In this document: piece after piece, positions 61,101 to 64,000 of the stretch
How the letters are laid out: the number at the start of each line of letters is the position of its first letter
Numbering within the stretch: the stretch's first letter is position 1
Source of the DNA: Boswellia sacra
Lineage: Eukaryota > Streptophyta > Magnoliopsida > Sapindales > Burseraceae
DNA: 64,000 nt
Assembly: GCA_013180625.2 (NCBI GenBank)
Contig: SNVD02012294.1
Coordinates: 186,001 to 250,000 of the forward strand
Direction of reading: 5' to 3'
Translations under genes and position numbers: made by a program
The notes under the pieces: generated by a model
What the model saw: the letters and a program-made list of their open reading frames with translations, nothing else
Database searches by the model: none
What the model was told of the DNA's origin: nothing

Positions 61101-62388
61101 AGTAAAGCTTATACAAATAATAGCAATGACAATAGTATAAGCAATTGTCAGTTGCCAGAGAAGGCCAACCACAGTGGGGAAAGCAAATATGGAGAGCTTC
61201 AAAGAGGAGTGCAGAAAGCATAAAAAGCACAGAAGCAACATAGGTTATAGCTGCATGGGACTCGAAATGCCAGTGCTTGGAAAGCAGGATGCATTTAGTG
61301 GCTGCCACCAGCAGGCCAAGTCCTTGCCACTAGATTCTTTGCTATGGTCACGATGTTAGAGATGTGCTATCGACCACTGAATGAAAACAAAAGAAGAGAA
61401 GTATAATTTGCTAGAGATTTGTGGAATAAGAGAGAGAAAAATTCATGCCTAACTTTTGCTTTGCTACTTTTTGAGGATCTCTCAACTAAGATGTCCCTAA
61501 ACTCTCAATAAGTGGATCTAAAGCCACCAAAAAAGGAATTTATCTAAACAATACTTTCAAACTTACCTTCAAACTTATAATATGAAAGCACAGACACAGT
61601 GGCGCAAGCGTTATAAAACTAATAAGAATTTAGAAAAACAGTTTTGATTTTGAATCACAAAAAGTAATTGGAGTCGATGAAGACTCTGCATGGCTTTGAA
61701 AGCCAGTGTGCGTGAAGGTAAACATTATGCAAACATAACAGAACAAACCAAACCAAACCAAACCAAACCAAAGTCGATTCAGAAAAGATTAAGCTCCAAT
61801 AAACACAAAATTAAACAAAGCGACAAGAATTTTCAACTAATTCATCAGCTATATTCATCCACTTTAACCCAGAAAACACTTTCAAAAAACAACACGTGGA
61901 TACTAAAAAGAGATCGAATCGAACTTGACCCACAAAAATAGATCCAAAATAAACACAAACCACAATCGACCCACATAAAACCAAGCTAACGTAATCACAA
62001 AACGAACAACCCCACTAAATATTTCCACGAATTGAACTCGACCCACATTAAATAAACGAAAACTAAACACAAAACAAAATGCAAGTAATAACCTGTGCCA
62101 ATCAAGGCCAAGAACTGCAGTAACAAAGCGAACGGACAGAGCTTCAAAGAGAAGAGCAGAAAGCATGAAAATCATAGAAGCAACGAAGGGTATGGCAGCC
62201 CGGAACTCAGCAGACCAGTGTCGATAAGAGGGGACGCGCGTGACAGCGATCAGAGCCAGTCCAGTCCAGAGCAGCGGCTGCAGACGTTCGTGCCACGTCG
62301 GGGAAATGTGGCGCAGGTAGTCTATGAGCACATAGGAGATGGCGGCGATGCCAAGGCCGCCGCCAGTCCTCGCCGGCGGCAACCGCAT
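58182..62388 (-). CDS. PLM: Sphingolipid synthase-like membrane protein, PLM family
   Basis: Four inferred exons (62388-62093, 59799-59405, 58894-58701, 58580-58182), GT-AG and one frame, give about 427 residues. The 5' part has several membrane segments (GIAAISYVLIDYL, LQPLLWTGLALIAVT, FVASMIFMLSALLFEAL). The third exon carries the lipid-phosphatase-like motif CNDLIYSGHM and the fourth HHYTVDCVVAIY. Together these supply the His/His/Asp residues of the sphingomyelin/inositolphosphorylceramide synthase (PAP2_C) family. A C-terminal soluble stretch (KLEEIHSRLVRAAKDSD) precedes a last membrane segment (LWLFACATTFSALTIVLLAF). The Arabidopsis relative, PHLOEM UNLOADING MODULATOR, affects sphingolipids and plasmodesmata. 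The 2.3-kb first intron includes a decayed copy of exon 1 sequence. Confidence 0.92.
61145..61330 (-). pseudogene. Decayed duplicate of PLM exon 1 inside intron 1
   Basis: The minus strand reads HWHFESHAAITYVASVLFML and then SALLFEAL, against exon 1's HWSAEFRAAIPFVASMIFML and SALLFEAL. A frameshifted continuation (FPTVVGLLWQ) resembles FVTAVLGLDWH, the end of exon 1. Before it, GLGLLVAATK resembles GLALIAVTRV. The frame is broken, and the copy lies in the same orientation as, and downstream of, exon 1. Confidence 0.8.
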
Positions 62389-64000
62389 GATTGACGGCAG
62401 AAGTAAAAGGCGCTTTTGTTTGAAAAGGGGAAGAATAATATTTATCTGAAAATGGTCGTTAGTTGATGGTTTTAAACAGATAGTTGATTAGCTGAAGGCT
62501 TCGAAGTCTACGCGCTGTGTAATAAAGTAGTTTGGTTGTTAATTATTTCCGAGTTGTTTTAATTGCTAATCCAAAAGTGTTAATTAATTGTTAACTTAAT
62601 TGGGATATTTTCTTGCATTTTTGTGATCTGTTATATATTTTTGGAAAATTTTTATTTAGGGTTCACTTAATGAATCCATTTGTTTTGTTGAAATTCTTCA
62701 TGAATCATATATTATCTGAAACCTTTTCAAAGTTATATATGTTTAATGATACGATATTTATTATATACACTATAAAATAATATAGTAAATGATATAGTAA
62801 TATTATTTGCTTATTTAAAAATGAAATTTGAAATAATTATTTAGTAAGAGTGACTCTATTTCTTAATAAATCGTATATTATTATATCTTTTATCACATCA
62901 ATCTTCTAATTTGAGATGATGTTTGAGAAGAGTTTCGTTAATGGATTCTAAAAATATATTGACTTGTGTACACTCCATATTGTTGGAGTAATTAATAGCA
63001 ATATCAAAATTTGTTTTCCAATTTAGGTGTGGAATTAAATGTACATACATAACATGCATGTGCTCGCTTAGTTATAAATGCACATGAGGAATCTATTTTC
63101 TTTTTCTTTTTCAAAATCATACTATACAAAAATCATTAATCATATTTGATTATTGAGATAAATGATATGAGAAAATAATAAATATTATTTATTACGTCAG
63201 AAGATAAATAACGTATAAATTGGATATACCTAAACTTTTGGTATTGTTAGAGAACAAAGAGCACCGCCGAAAAAGAAAAATTAAAGCTTGTAAGCCCAAC
63301 AATTTTATGACCAGAAACAGCAAGCATGAGAGGCAGGGGACCAATTTGCAGAGGATAAAAGGTATGCGTGGCAAGCATGCACAGAGAAGCAACAAGCTAA
63401 GTGACAGCAACGAGCCCGTTCAAGCTTTGACCGAGAGTTCGCAAGAGCAATAGACTTGCTAATTAATCATTTGTTAACTTTAATTAATATGTTTAATCAT
63501 CATTTTATTATGTGTCATATAAATTTACATAGAAAAGTTAGTACAACAAATATGTAAATCATCTAATCCAACAATTATTGTTTGGGTGGCTTATGTTTTA
63601 GAGTTTACTAGGTGATAGAGCAACAACTTTTGAAAAACATTAAATTCAGAGAAGACTTGTTTGGTCGAAACTTTAATGTAATTTGTTGAGGAATTCAAAG
63701 CTTAAGTTCAAATATTCCTCTCAATATCCTAGCATCATAATCTTCATCTTCAAGAATCCTCCATGTTCAATAAGAATGGCAGGCTTTTGATACATGTAAT
63801 CATATATACAATCTCACGGTTCAGGTTGCTGCCATTTTGCTCGCTAGCTGCTGCTATATATCACAATCGCTCTTGCTTTCTTTTCCTTTGCCTACTAAAG
63901 TTTCAGTTGGCCAACTTGTTTCTTGCTTGCTCATAGATTCAGCCGCTGTTCAAAAGGGTTTGATCTATTTAGAAATCTTCGTACCTATGGTTATTTTCAA
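62389..64000. other. Upstream region of PLM and window end
   Basis: PLM promoter side, then AT-rich intergenic DNA. A 77-codon basic open frame at 63220-63453 (plus) has no recognisable domain and starts with a non-ATG context; it is not called as a gene. Confidence 0.45.

Noticed and set aside
63220..63453. 77-codon plus-strand basic frame
   Set aside because: It has a non-ATG start in context and no recognisable domain or promoter. It could be a retroelement fragment but cannot be supported.

Overview
This is nuclear DNA of a flowering plant, most likely a eudicot and probably a rosid. The evidence is AT-rich intergenic DNA, GT-AG introns in every multi-exon gene, plant-type Pol III and snRNA promoter elements, three egg-cell EC1 genes, an ASR gene (a family absent from Arabidopsis), a plastid thioredoxin y gene and plant LTR retrotransposons. 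The species cannot be fixed from the sequence alone.

Layout. 1-10700 is mostly intergenic and holds a tRNA-His/tRNA-Tyr pair on the minus strand (7538-7706). 10749-31108 carries three EC1 genes on the plus strand. Between copies 1 and 2 lies an 8.18-kb Ty3/gypsy element of Tat/Retand type (13398-21573) with a 5-bp target duplication, and next to copy 2 lie a nested pair of MITEs and a third MITE. Between copies 2 and 3 are a U3 snoRNA gene with two tandem copies of its 3' domain (26107-27180), a decayed PPR gene and a Tigger-like relic. 32060-37925 is a degenerate ~170-bp satellite interrupted by a probable solo LTR and a 5'-truncated LTR retroelement. 38-47 kb is intergenic except for one ASR gene and small repeats.

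From 47.9 kb to the end is a gene-dense minus-strand block: a SET-domain protein of SDG41 type, thioredoxin y and a sphingolipid-synthase-like protein of the PHLOEM UNLOADING MODULATOR family. From memory of Arabidopsis, SDG41, TRX y2 and PLM lie close together on chromosome 1 (At1g43xxx), and EC1.1 is next to TRX y1 (At1g76750/At1g76760). The window therefore looks like the unduplicated counterpart of two paralogous Arabidopsis segments.

The most unusual content is inside the retroelement. Its sense gag-pol is broken: gag is frameshifted and reverse transcriptase, RNase H and most of integrase are deleted. The opposite strand carries an apparently intact spliced gene of five exons, with its own TATA box, encoding about 672 residues. 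The first intron of that gene consists almost entirely of GC-rich and hairpin-forming tandem repeats. Second in interest are the U3 3'-domain tandem array, the six-base-spaced tRNA pair without an internal terminator, and a duplicated, decayed first exon inside the PLM gene.
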